From contig CAYWRY010000207.1 of assembly GCA_964460485.1 (NCBI GenBank), positions 1 through 6,013 on the forward strand: 6,013 nt of DNA, read 5' to 3'. This document shows, piece after piece, positions 1 through 6,013 of the stretch. The notes under the pieces were generated by a model. It made no database searches, was not told where the DNA came from, and saw nothing but the letters and a program-made list of their open reading frames with translations. Position numbers and translations under genes: made by a program. This DNA is from VGRF01 sp964460485 (GTDB lineage Bacteria; Myxococcota_A; UBA9160; UBA6930). How positions within the stretch are numbered: the stretch's first letter is position 1; each line of letters opens with the position of its first letter.

Positions 1-1
1 C

Positions 2-748
2 GCGTCGATTCTGAGCCGCACCGTGGGCCTCGACCTCGGCATCGCGCTGGCGCTGGCGGGCGTCGCCTTCGCCGTCGCCAGCTACCTGCTGCGCCCGCTG
101 CACGTGCTGTCCGAGTGCGCCAAGCGGCTCCGCGACGGCGAGTCGAACGTGGCGCTGCCGGTCGTGTCGGCCGACCACGAGATCGGCACGCTCGCGCGCA
201 GCTTCGCGGAGATGGTGGAGAGCCTCACGCGCGCGAACGAAGCGCTGTCGCAACTGGCGATCACCGACGGCCTCACCAAGATCCACAACCATCGCTTCTT
301 CCAGGACCAGCTCGCGAGCGCGATCCGCCATGCCGAGAGCACCCGCACGCCCCTGTCGCTCGTGCTGCTCGACATCGACGACTTCAAGTCGCTCAACGAC
401 CGCTACGGCCACGCCGCCGGCGACGGCGTGCTCGAGCAGCTCGCGCGCCTGCTCGCGGGCCGCGCCCGTCCGAGCGACGTCGTCGCGCGCTACGGCGGCG
501 AGGAGTTCGCGCTGCTCGCGCGAGGGGCCGACCTCGCCTCCTCCATCGCGCTCGCCGAGCAGATCCGCCTGGCCGTGCACGAGCACGGGTTTCTCGGTCC
601 GGTTCCCGGCATCGAGATCCGCGTGACCGTGTCGATCGGCGTCGCCGCCTATCGCGGCGACCGCGTGCGCTTCTTCGCCGACGCAGACCGCGCGCTCTAC
701 GCGGCGAAGCACGCCGGCAAGGACTGCGTGGAGGCTGCGCCGGCCTGA
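2..748 (+). CDS. Diguanylate cyclase, membrane-anchored, HAMP-GGDEF (5' partial)
   Basis: Makes cyclic di-GMP from two GTP at the inner face of the cytoplasmic membrane. The frame is open to the left edge, so the N-terminus is missing. A GTG at 23 could start translation but is more likely internal. Counting that GTG as residue 1: a hydrophobic helix at about 2-23, a HAMP-like linker at about 24-75 (RPL start, later HEIGTLARSF), then the GGDEF domain from about 80. The domain opens with TDGLTKIHNHRFF, has the metal/substrate segment LDIDDFKSLNDRYGH at 116-130 (Asp117), and the active-site GGEEF at 158-162. RPSD at 149-152 lies exactly five residues before GGEEF, where the inhibitory I-site RxxD sits in this family. 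The enzyme therefore looks catalytically intact and feedback-inhibited. The preceding helix and HAMP imply that a sensor region, probably periplasmic, lies upstream of the window; its ligand cannot be told. It converges on the lipoprotein gene, with 7 bases between stops. Confidence 0.93.
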   Translation, partial: ASILSRTVGLDLGIALALAGVAFAVASYLLRPLHVLSECAKRLRDGESNVALPVVSADHEIGTLARSFAEMVESLTRANEALSQLAITDGLTKIHNHRFFQDQLASAIRHAESTRTPLSLVLLDIDDFKSLNDRYGHAAGDGVLEQLARLLAGRARPSDVVARYGGEEFALLARGADLASSIALAEQIRLAVHEHGFLGPVPGIEIRVTVSIGVAAYRGDRVRFFADADRALYAAKHAGKDCVEAAPA

Positions 749-759
749 GCGGAGCTCAG
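745..759. terminator. Short perfect hairpin spanning both convergent stop codons
   Basis: CTGAGC-gga-GCTCAG forms a perfect 6-bp stem with a 3-base loop. The TGA stop of the cyclase gene lies in the left arm, and the TGA of the convergent lipoprotein gene lies, on the other strand, in the right arm. No T-run follows in either direction, so this is not a canonical intrinsic terminator. It could slow polymerase or protect 3' ends in both orientations, or be chance in GC-rich DNA. Confidence 0.35.
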
Positions 760-1430
760 CGCTTCGCGAGCAGGTCCGAGTGAACGAAGCCCACGCGGCC
801 GGTGGCGGTGCGGACCAGCGACCAGTCGCCCTCGCGGTTCTCGACGAACACGGGCAGGCCGCGGCCGAGCGTCGCCAGCACGCTCGCCGCGGGGCTCGGG
901 CCTTCGCGCAGATTCACGCGCTCGCCGCGCACGAAGTGCGTCCTCGGATCCGAGGCGACACGGTCCGCCTCGGCCGACAGCGACTCCGCGATGCGCTGTG
1001 CCCGCGACACGAAGAACACCGCGGAGCCCACGTGATTCACGCCGAGCTGGCGCTCGGCCTCCGCGAGCTTGGCGCGCGCCTCGCCGGCCTCGTCTCGGCG
1101 CCACGGCGCGCGGCGCGCGGCGCGGTCGACCTGGACGCGCGCCTCGGCGAGGGCCGACACGGCTTCCGCCCGCCCTTGCAGCCCGCGCATCCCCGACTCG
1201 ACCGCGAGCAGGGTCTGCTCCGCCGCGCGCAGATCCGCGCGGAGGCGCTCCACTTCCAGCTCGAGGGCGCGGACGCGATCCGCCTCCACGCGCTGGCGGA
1301 TCTCGGGTGAAGGTGGGCTCTGCGCGACCGGCGGCGGCGGCGGCGGCGGCGGCGCGGGCGGTGAGGGCAACGGCGACGCGCAGGCGCCCAGCAGGATCGC
1401 GGCGGCGAGAATGCGATTGCGCATGGGCAT
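756..1430 (-). CDS. Probable outer-membrane or cell-envelope lipoprotein with coiled coil and C-terminal SH3b domain
   Basis: Function unknown; probably an envelope-anchored cell-wall-binding or structural lipoprotein. Read from ATG at 1430 (224 residues): a basic start (MPMRNR), a short hydrophobic core, and the lipobox LGAC with the lipidated Cys at residue 17. A run of eight prolines follows at 27-34, then a Leu/Arg/Glu-rich predicted coiled coil at about 43-87. An Ala-rich helical segment at about 90-155 resembles the DUF4398-type repeat seen in envelope lipoproteins. A bacterial SH3 domain fills about 166-222 (VNLREGPSPAASVLATL, then DWSLVRT and GFVHSDLL). The start is uncertain: ATG at 1424 also works, while ATG at 1472 has a better Shine-Dalgarno (GGAG, 8 bases upstream) but gives a long Arg/Pro-rich leader before the signal. 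The 1430 start was chosen because it gives a normal lipoprotein signal. It lies 91 bases downstream of the lyase gene on the same strand, so co-transcription is possible. Confidence 0.82.
   Translation of the reverse strand: MPMRNRILAAAILLGACASPLPSPPAPPPPPPPPVAQSPPSPEIRQRVEADRVRALELEVERLRADLRAAEQTLLAVESGMRGLQGRAEAVSALAEARVQVDRAARRAPWRRDEAGEARAKLAEAERQLGVNHVGSAVFFVSRAQRIAESLSAEADRVASDPRTHFVRGERVNLREGPSPAASVLATLGRGLPVFVENREGDWSLVRTATGRVGFVHSDLLAKR
1329..1352. repeat. (CGG)8 trinucleotide repeat encoding polyproline
   Basis: Eight uninterrupted CGG units on the + strand read as eight CCG proline codons (residues 27-34) in the minus-strand lipoprotein gene. The use of one codon throughout makes this a pure microsatellite, able to change length in frame by slippage. 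It sits in the flexible linker directly after the lipid anchor. Confidence 0.85.
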
Positions 1431-1521
1431 CGGGGCCGGGGGCCGACGGGGCCTGCGGCTTGCCTCCGCCATCGGTGCGGCTCCGGGCCGACTTGACTCG
1501 CATCCTCGCCGCGCCGGTCGC

Positions 1522-2772
<1,251 letters not shown>

Positions 2773-3034
2773 GCCGCATAGTATGCGCGAACTACCCCCG
2801 CCCGAACGCGGCGAGCGTGCACGAGCGATTCACGGGATCCACGGAAGCATCACGAGCGGCTCGTACCTCGCCGCGCCCCAACAAGCACCCCAGCGCCGCG
2901 GGAGGCGCGGCCGCAGGCCGTGCCGATCCGCGCCCTCCCCTCCTCCCCGCATCCGGCTCCGCACTGCAGGCGCCGAACCGGCACGAACCTCCGCGGCGGG
3001 GCCGGGGGCGCTCTCCGTCGCCACCCGTGACGTC
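2773..3034. other. GC-rich non-coding stretch between frmA and the lyase gene
   Basis: These 262 bases carry no convincing gene. Short open frames here have no recognisable protein pattern or ribosome site. The stretch must hold the 3' end of the frmA transcript and, if the lyase has its own promoter, that promoter near the right end as read on the minus strand. CACGAGCG occurs twice as a direct repeat (2820-2827 and 2851-2858). No T-run terminator is visible. Confidence 0.6.
2775..2787 (-). promoter_or_regulatory. Palindrome and candidate -10 box directly before the lyase start codon
   Basis: CGCATA-g-TATGCG is a perfect 13-base palindrome ending two bases before the lyase ATG. Read on the minus strand it contains CATACT, which matches the TATAAT consensus at four of six positions and lies seven bases before the ATG. 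If used, transcription would begin at or next to the start codon, consistent with the lack of a well-placed Shine-Dalgarno (the only G-run, GGGGG, is more than 20 bases upstream). No good -35 box is seen. It could instead be an operator or chance. Confidence 0.3.
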
Positions 3035-3047
3035 TCAAAACGTCACG
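3026..3047 (-). terminator. Hairpin overlapping the frmA stop codon
   Basis: An 8-bp perfect inverted repeat (CGTGACGT at 3026-3033, ACGTCACG at 3040-3047) encloses a 6-base loop that holds the frmA TGA stop. No T-run follows on the minus strand, so it is a weak terminator candidate. It may act as a 3'-end-stabilising or pausing hairpin. Confidence 0.35.
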
Positions 3048-4144
3048 ACGGTCCGAATCGACTTCCCCGCGTGCATCAGCTCGAACGCCTCGTTGATCCG
3101 CTCCAACGGCAGCACGTGCGTGATCAGCGGGTCGATGCGGATCTTCCCGTCCATGTACCAGTCCACGATCTTCGGCACGTCCGTTCGCCCGCGCGCGCCG
3201 CCGAACGCGGTCCCCTTCCACACGCGCCCGGTCACCAGCTGGAACGGTCGCGTCTTGATCTCCTGCCCCGCGCCGGCGACGCCGATGATGATCGACTCGC
3301 CCCAGCCGCGGTGGCAGCACTCGAGCGCCTGACGCATCACGTCCACGTTGCCGATGCACTCGAAGCTGTAGTCCGCGCCGCCGTCTGTGAGCTCGACGAG
3401 GTGCGCCACCAGATCGCCCTTCACCTCCTTCGGGTTCACGAAGTGCGTCATGCCGAATTCCTCGGCCATCGCCCGCCGCGCGGGGTTCAGGTCGACGCCG
3501 ACGATCTTGTTCGCGCCGACCAGCGCGAGGCCCTGGATCACGTTGAGGCCGATGCCGCCGAGGCCGAACACCACGGCGTTCGCGCCCGCGCTCACCTTGG
3601 CGGTGTTGATCACCGCGCCGATGCCCGTGGTCACACCGCAGCCGACGTAACAGATCTTCTCGAACGGAGCGTCTTTGCGGACTCTCGCCACCGCGATCTC
3701 CGGCAGCACGATGTGGTTCGCGAACGTGGACGTGCCCATGTAGTGGAAGATCGTCCCGCCCTTGCCCGAGAAGCGGCTCGTGCCGTCGGGCATCAAGCCC
3801 TGGCCCTGCGTCGCGCGAATCGCCGTGCACAGGTTCGTCTTGCGCGACGTGCAGCTCTTGCACTGCCGACACTCGGGTGTGTAGAGCGGGATCACGTGGT
3901 CGCCGGGTGCGACGCTGGTCACGCCGGCGCCGACCTCGCGCACGATGCCCGCGCCCTCGTGTCCCAGAACGGCCGGGAACTTGCCCTCCGGATCCGCGCC
4001 GGAGAGCGTGAACTCGTCCGTGTGGCACACGCCCGTCGCCTTGATCTCGACGAGCACCTCGCCCGCTCTCGGGCCGGCCAGCTCGATCTCCTCGATCTCG
4101 AGCGGCTTGCCGGCCGCTCGCGCCACCGCTGCGCGCGTCTTCAT
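3035..4144 (-). CDS. frmA: S-(hydroxymethyl)glutathione dehydrogenase / class III alcohol dehydrogenase
   Basis: Cytosolic NAD- and zinc-dependent enzyme that oxidises the spontaneous formaldehyde-glutathione adduct to S-formylglutathione; the family also oxidises long-chain primary alcohols and can reduce S-nitrosoglutathione. The 369-residue protein is full length and aligns end to end with E. coli FrmA. Visible residues: catalytic zinc ligands Cys40 (GVCHTDE), His62 (GHEGAG) and Cys169 (GCGVTTG); the four structural-zinc cysteines 92, 95, 98 and 106; the nucleotide fold GLGGIG at 193-198 with Asp217 specifying NAD over NADP; Arg110 in IRATQGQGLMPDG, matching the glutathione-binding Arg of human class III. 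The end, GKSIRTVVTF, is canonical. ATG 4144 was chosen over ATG 4171 because AGGGGAGA sits directly upstream and MKTRAAV is the family start. It lies 118 bases downstream of the MarR-type gene on the same strand. No S-formylglutathione hydrolase gene (frmB), a common partner, is present in the window. Confidence 0.96.
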   Translation of the reverse strand: MKTRAAVARAAGKPLEIEEIELAGPRAGEVLVEIKATGVCHTDEFTLSGADPEGKFPAVLGHEGAGIVREVGAGVTSVAPGDHVIPLYTPECRQCKSCTSRKTNLCTAIRATQGQGLMPDGTSRFSGKGGTIFHYMGTSTFANHIVLPEIAVARVRKDAPFEKICYVGCGVTTGIGAVINTAKVSAGANAVVFGLGGIGLNVIQGLALVGANKIVGVDLNPARRAMAEEFGMTHFVNPKEVKGDLVAHLVELTDGGADYSFECIGNVDVMRQALECCHRGWGESIIIGVAGAGQEIKTRPFQLVTGRVWKGTAFGGARGRTDVPKIVDWYMDGKIRIDPLITHVLPLERINEAFELMHAGKSIRTVVTF

Positions 4145-4247
4145 CGCTTCTCCCCTCGCGAGGGCGCGCATCTTACTCTTGGGGCGCGCGGGATCGCTGC
4201 GCGGCCGCGAGCTGCTCTACCGCGGCATGCGCCGGAGCGGCTGCGGT

Positions 4248-4262
4248 GGCGCGCGGCGCGCC
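4248..4262. repeat. 15-base GC palindrome right after the regulator stop codon
   Basis: GGCGCGC-g-GCGCGCC is a perfect palindrome abutting the stop codon of the MarR-type gene on its 3' side. The single-base centre makes a tight hairpin, there is no T-run, and alternating CG palindromes arise easily at this base composition. It may weakly separate the regulator from frmA. Confidence 0.25.
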
Positions 4263-4718
4263 TCAGCGCCCGGCGGCTCTCTCGCGCAGCGCGCGCAAGA
4301 GGCGCAGGGCCGCGAGCACCTCCGCAGCGTCGCACGACTCGGCGAGGCGATTCAGCGCCTGCGCCTGCTGCTGCGCGCCTTCGGCGTAGACCCGCCGCCC
4401 GAGGGACGTGACGCGCAGCAGCGGCGCGCGGCGGTGGCGCGGGTTCGGGACGCGCTCGACCCAGCTCTCGGCGAGCAGTGCGTCCACGACGCGCAGCGTT
4501 GCCTGGCGCGTGGCGCCGCGCTCGCGCGCGAGCTCGCTCGCGGTCTTCTCTCCCTGCAGGAGGCTGTGCAGCAGCGCGAGGCGCGCGCCGCTCAACCTGC
4601 CCAGCGCGATGCCTTCCTGGCTGAACCTCTCCAGTTCGCGCACGAGCTGATGAAGGGCAGCGCCGCACGGCGTGTAGCGCGGTGCACTGCGCGAAGACCC
4701 CACGGGTGACGCCATCAT
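4263..4718 (-). CDS. MarR-family winged-helix transcriptional regulator
   Basis: Probable dimeric DNA-binding repressor whose ligand is unknown. The 151-residue protein is of normal MarR length. N-terminal helix at about 20-37, then the winged helix-turn-helix: LSGARLALLHSLL at 42-54, KTASELARERGATRQATLRVVDAL at about 58-81 with the recognition helix from about Thr70, and the wing with NPRHRRAPLLRVTSLG at 92-107, matching the family DxRxxR...LTxxG pattern with Asn in place of the first Asp. A C-terminal dimerisation helix covers about 113-147. ATG 4718 (a second ATG follows directly) has a strong ribosome site, GAGGGGG, about five bases upstream. It is divergent from aceE across 205 bases and upstream of frmA on the same strand, which suggests autoregulation and control of one or both neighbours. 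Cys18 and Cys129 are present, but no known redox-sensing motif is apparent. The target and inducer are inferred only from position. Confidence 0.88.
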   Translation of the reverse strand: MMASPVGSSRSAPRYTPCGAALHQLVRELERFSQEGIALGRLSGARLALLHSLLQGEKTASELARERGATRQATLRVVDALLAESWVERVPNPRHRRAPLLRVTSLGRRVYAEGAQQQAQALNRLAESCDAAEVLAALRLLRALRERAAGR

Positions 4719-4723
4719 CGGAC

Positions 4724-4752
4724 CCCCTCGCTCTACGAGGACGTTAGAGGGG
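4724..4752 (-). promoter_or_regulatory. Possible hairpin masking the regulator's ribosome binding site
   Basis: CCCCTC (4724-4729) and GAGGGG (4747-4752) are 6-base complementary arms 17 bases apart. In the minus-strand transcript one arm is the Shine-Dalgarno of the MarR-type gene (GAGGGGG just before its ATG), so folding would hide it. An inner repeat CTCTA (4731-4735) / TAGAG (4745-4749) gives a second, competing palindrome that could be a protein-binding site. This is inference from complementarity only. Confidence 0.3.
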
Positions 4753-4762
4753 TTCAGAATCT

Positions 4763-4778
4763 TGTCACTGCACTGACA
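4763..4778. promoter_or_regulatory. 16-bp palindrome, candidate MarR-type operator
   Basis: TGTCACTGCACTGACA is symmetric except for one C/C pair (outer arms TGTCA and TGACA, TGCA centre). Its size suits one MarR dimer, and it lies 45 bases upstream of the regulator ATG, inside the divergent promoter region. Binding here would be expected to affect the regulator and, by position, possibly aceE. Binding by this protein is inferred, not shown. Confidence 0.5.
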
Positions 4779-4910
4779 GTTCTTTCGAAGATCAAAGATC
4801 CTCCCATACGAGACATAGATTTATTTTGAAGATGGCTTTTCCCCTCGTATTGAACTTTCTCTCACGCGGCGGTGCGGGGGGTCCGACCATAGGGCTATTG
4901 CTTGCCACCC

Positions 4911-4916
4911 GGAGGG
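4911..4916 (+). promoter_or_regulatory. Ribosome binding site of aceE
   Basis: GGAGGG lies seven bases before ATG 4924. It fixes the aceE start, which also agrees with the family N-terminus (DIDPDETQEWLDAL within the first 20 residues). Confidence 0.85.
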
Positions 4917-4923
4917 CGCAGCG

Positions 4924-6013
4924 ATGGCCGACGCAACCCGCGACATCGACCCGGACGAGACGCAGGAATGGCTCGACGCGCTCGACTCGGTGCTGCGCAC
5001 GGACGGCGTGGAGCGCGGCCACTTCCTGATCGAGCGGCTGATCGACAAGGCGCGCCGCTCCGGCGCCCACCTGCCCTACAAGGCAACCACCGCCTACCTC
5101 AACACGATTCACGCGAGCGAGGAGCCGTCGATGCCGGGCGAGCCCGGGCTCGAGCACCGCATCCGATCGCTCGTGCGCTGGAACGCGCTCGCCATGGTGG
5201 TGCAGGCGAACCGCGCGAACAGCGAGCTCGGCGGCCACATCGCGACTTGGGCGAGCGCAGCCACGCTATACGACGTCGGCTTCAATCACTTTTGGAAGGG
5301 CCCCGAGCACCCCGAAGGCGCGGACCTCGTCTACATCCAGGGCCACTCGTCTCCCGGCATCTACGCGCGCGCGTTCCTCGAGGGGCGGCTCACGGAAGAG
5401 CAGCTCCACAACTTCAGGCAGGAGACGGGAGGGCGCGGAGTCTCGTCGTATCCGCACCCATGGCTGATGCCCGACTTCTGGCAGTTCCCGACCGTCTCGA
5501 TGGGCCTCGGGCCGATCCTGGCGATCTATCAGGCTCGCTTCATGAAGTACCTGGAGCACCGCGGCCTGGCGGAGATGAAGGGCCGCAAGGTGTGGGCCTT
5601 CATGGGCGACGGCGAGATGGACGAGCCCGAGTCGCTCGGCGCGATCGGCCTCGCAGCACGCGAGTCGCTCGACAACCTCGTGTTCGTGGTGAACTGCAAC
5701 CTGCAGCGCCTCGACGGCCCCGTCCGCGGGAACGGCAAGATCATCCAGGAGCTGGAGGGCACCTTCCGCGGCGCGGGCTGGAACGTCATCAAGGTGATCT
5801 GGGGCGACGCCTGGGACGCGCTGCTCGCGCGCGACAAGAAGGGAATTCTGCTGGAGCGCATGGAGCGCGCGGTGGACGGCGACTACCAGAACTACAAGTC
5901 GCGCGGCGGCGCCTACACGCGCGAACACTTCTTCGGCGCGCATCCCGAGCTGAAGGCAATGGTCGCCAACATGACCGACGACGACATCTGGAACCTGAAC
6001 CGCGGCGGCCACG
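4924..6013 (+). CDS. aceE: Pyruvate dehydrogenase E1 component, homodimeric type (3' partial)
   Basis: Thiamine-diphosphate-dependent E1 subunit of the cytosolic pyruvate dehydrogenase complex: it decarboxylates pyruvate and transfers the acetyl group to the lipoyl domain of E2, feeding acetyl-CoA synthesis. The first 363 codons are present, about two fifths of the usual length of some 890 residues; the frame runs open off the right edge. Visible landmarks match E. coli AceE: LGGHIATW with His105 and QGHSSPGIYARAFLEGRLT with His141 (equivalent to the active-site His106 and His142), the SSYPHPWLMPDFWQFPTVSMGLGP segment at about 174-197, and the thiamine/Mg motif GDGEMDEPES at 228-237 closing with NCNLQRLDGPVRGNGK at 257-272. 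The visible part ends in IWNLNRGGH, collinear with E. coli. Nothing appears broken. Genes for E2 and E3 (aceF, lpd) would be expected downstream but lie outside the window. Divergent from the MarR-type gene, an uncommon partner, since E. coli uses the GntR-type PdhR. Confidence 0.97.
   Translation, partial: MADATRDIDPDETQEWLDALDSVLRTDGVERGHFLIERLIDKARRSGAHLPYKATTAYLNTIHASEEPSMPGEPGLEHRIRSLVRWNALAMVVQANRANSELGGHIATWASAATLYDVGFNHFWKGPEHPEGADLVYIQGHSSPGIYARAFLEGRLTEEQLHNFRQETGGRGVSSYPHPWLMPDFWQFPTVSMGLGPILAIYQARFMKYLEHRGLAEMKGRKVWAFMGDGEMDEPESLGAIGLAARESLDNLVFVVNCNLQRLDGPVRGNGKIIQELEGTFRGAGWNVIKVIWGDAWDALLARDKKGILLERMERAVDGDYQNYKSRGGAYTREHFFGAHPELKAMVANMTDDDIWNLNRGGH

Larger units (their letters stand above)
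4719..4923. promoter_or_regulatory. Divergent control region between marR-type gene and aceE
   Basis: No gene lies here. The middle is sharply AT-rich for this window: from 4781 to 4840 only 21 of 60 bases are G or C, marking likely promoter DNA. Candidates: TTGAAG (4826-4831) with TATTGA (4848-4853), spacing 16, as a weak promoter towards aceE; and, on the minus strand, TTGATC followed 17 bases later by TGCAGT inside the palindrome, as a weak promoter towards the regulator. Seven-base near repeats GAAGATC and AAAGATC lie side by side at 4787-4800. None of the promoter boxes is close to consensus, so individual assignments are tentative. Confidence 0.6.

Noticed and set aside
23..25. GTG at 23 as the true start of the cyclase
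   Set aside because: The frame is open to the window edge, and the sequence begins within what looks like a transmembrane helix feeding a HAMP domain, so the gene most likely begins upstream.
2830..3024. 64-codon minus-strand frame in the gap between frmA and the lyase gene
   Set aside because: No ribosome site, no recognisable pattern and Arg/Gly/Ala-rich composition. It is insufficient to call a gene.
4145..4262. Separate frmA promoter in the gap below the regulator (TAAGAT read on the minus strand at 4170-4175)
   Set aside because: Only a -10-like hexamer is present, without a matching -35. Co-transcription with the regulator is equally likely.
4826..5029. Short + strand frame starting TTG/ATG (4826/4832) before aceE, possibly a leader peptide
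   Set aside because: No ribosome site precedes it. It runs out of frame about 100 bases into aceE and becomes Arg/Thr/Ser-rich there, as expected for a shadow.
5266..6012. 248-codon open frame on the minus strand opposite aceE
   Set aside because: The + strand frame is unmistakable AceE; the antisense frame reflects its codon use.

Overview
This window is a high-GC bacterial chromosome segment with ordinary gene density and no sign of mobile elements, tRNA, rRNA or CRISPR. The gene set (membrane GGDEF protein with an 'HNHRFF' entry motif, glutathione-type class III alcohol dehydrogenase, homodimeric-type pyruvate dehydrogenase E1, eukaryote-like sphingosine-phosphate lyase) fits a proteobacterium or a myxobacteria-like (former Deltaproteobacteria) lineage. 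That placement is an inference, not a proof.

Layout from left to right. (1) The 3' part of a membrane-anchored diguanylate cyclase on the + strand (window start to 748). Its upstream sensor part lies outside the window. (2) It converges, with only 7 bases between stop codons, on a minus-strand lipoprotein gene (756-1430) encoding a Cys lipobox, a proline run, a coiled coil and a C-terminal SH3b domain. (3) A minus-strand PLP-dependent lyase (1522-2772) closely resembles sphingosine-1-phosphate lyase. (4) A 262-base GC-rich non-coding stretch (2773-3034) follows. (5) Minus-strand frmA (3035-4144) encodes S-(hydroxymethyl)glutathione dehydrogenase. (6) A minus-strand MarR-type regulator (4263-4718) lies 118 bases upstream of frmA in the same direction. 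(7) A 205-base, locally AT-rich divergent control region (4719-4923) carries a near-perfect 16-bp palindrome. (8) The 5' part of aceE, pyruvate dehydrogenase E1, runs off the right edge on the + strand (4924-6013).

How the genes may work together: the MarR-type protein is placed to control itself, probably frmA downstream, and possibly aceE across the shared promoter region. FrmA oxidises formaldehyde-glutathione adducts, and its family also oxidises long-chain alcohols. The adjacent lyase would release a long-chain aldehyde and phosphoethanolamine from a phosphorylated sphingoid base. An aldehyde-centred link between the two is possible but unproven. The most unusual content is the eukaryote-like sphingosine-phosphate lyase and the MarR/aceE divergent control region. 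I found no convincing evidence for a wholly new multi-gene system.
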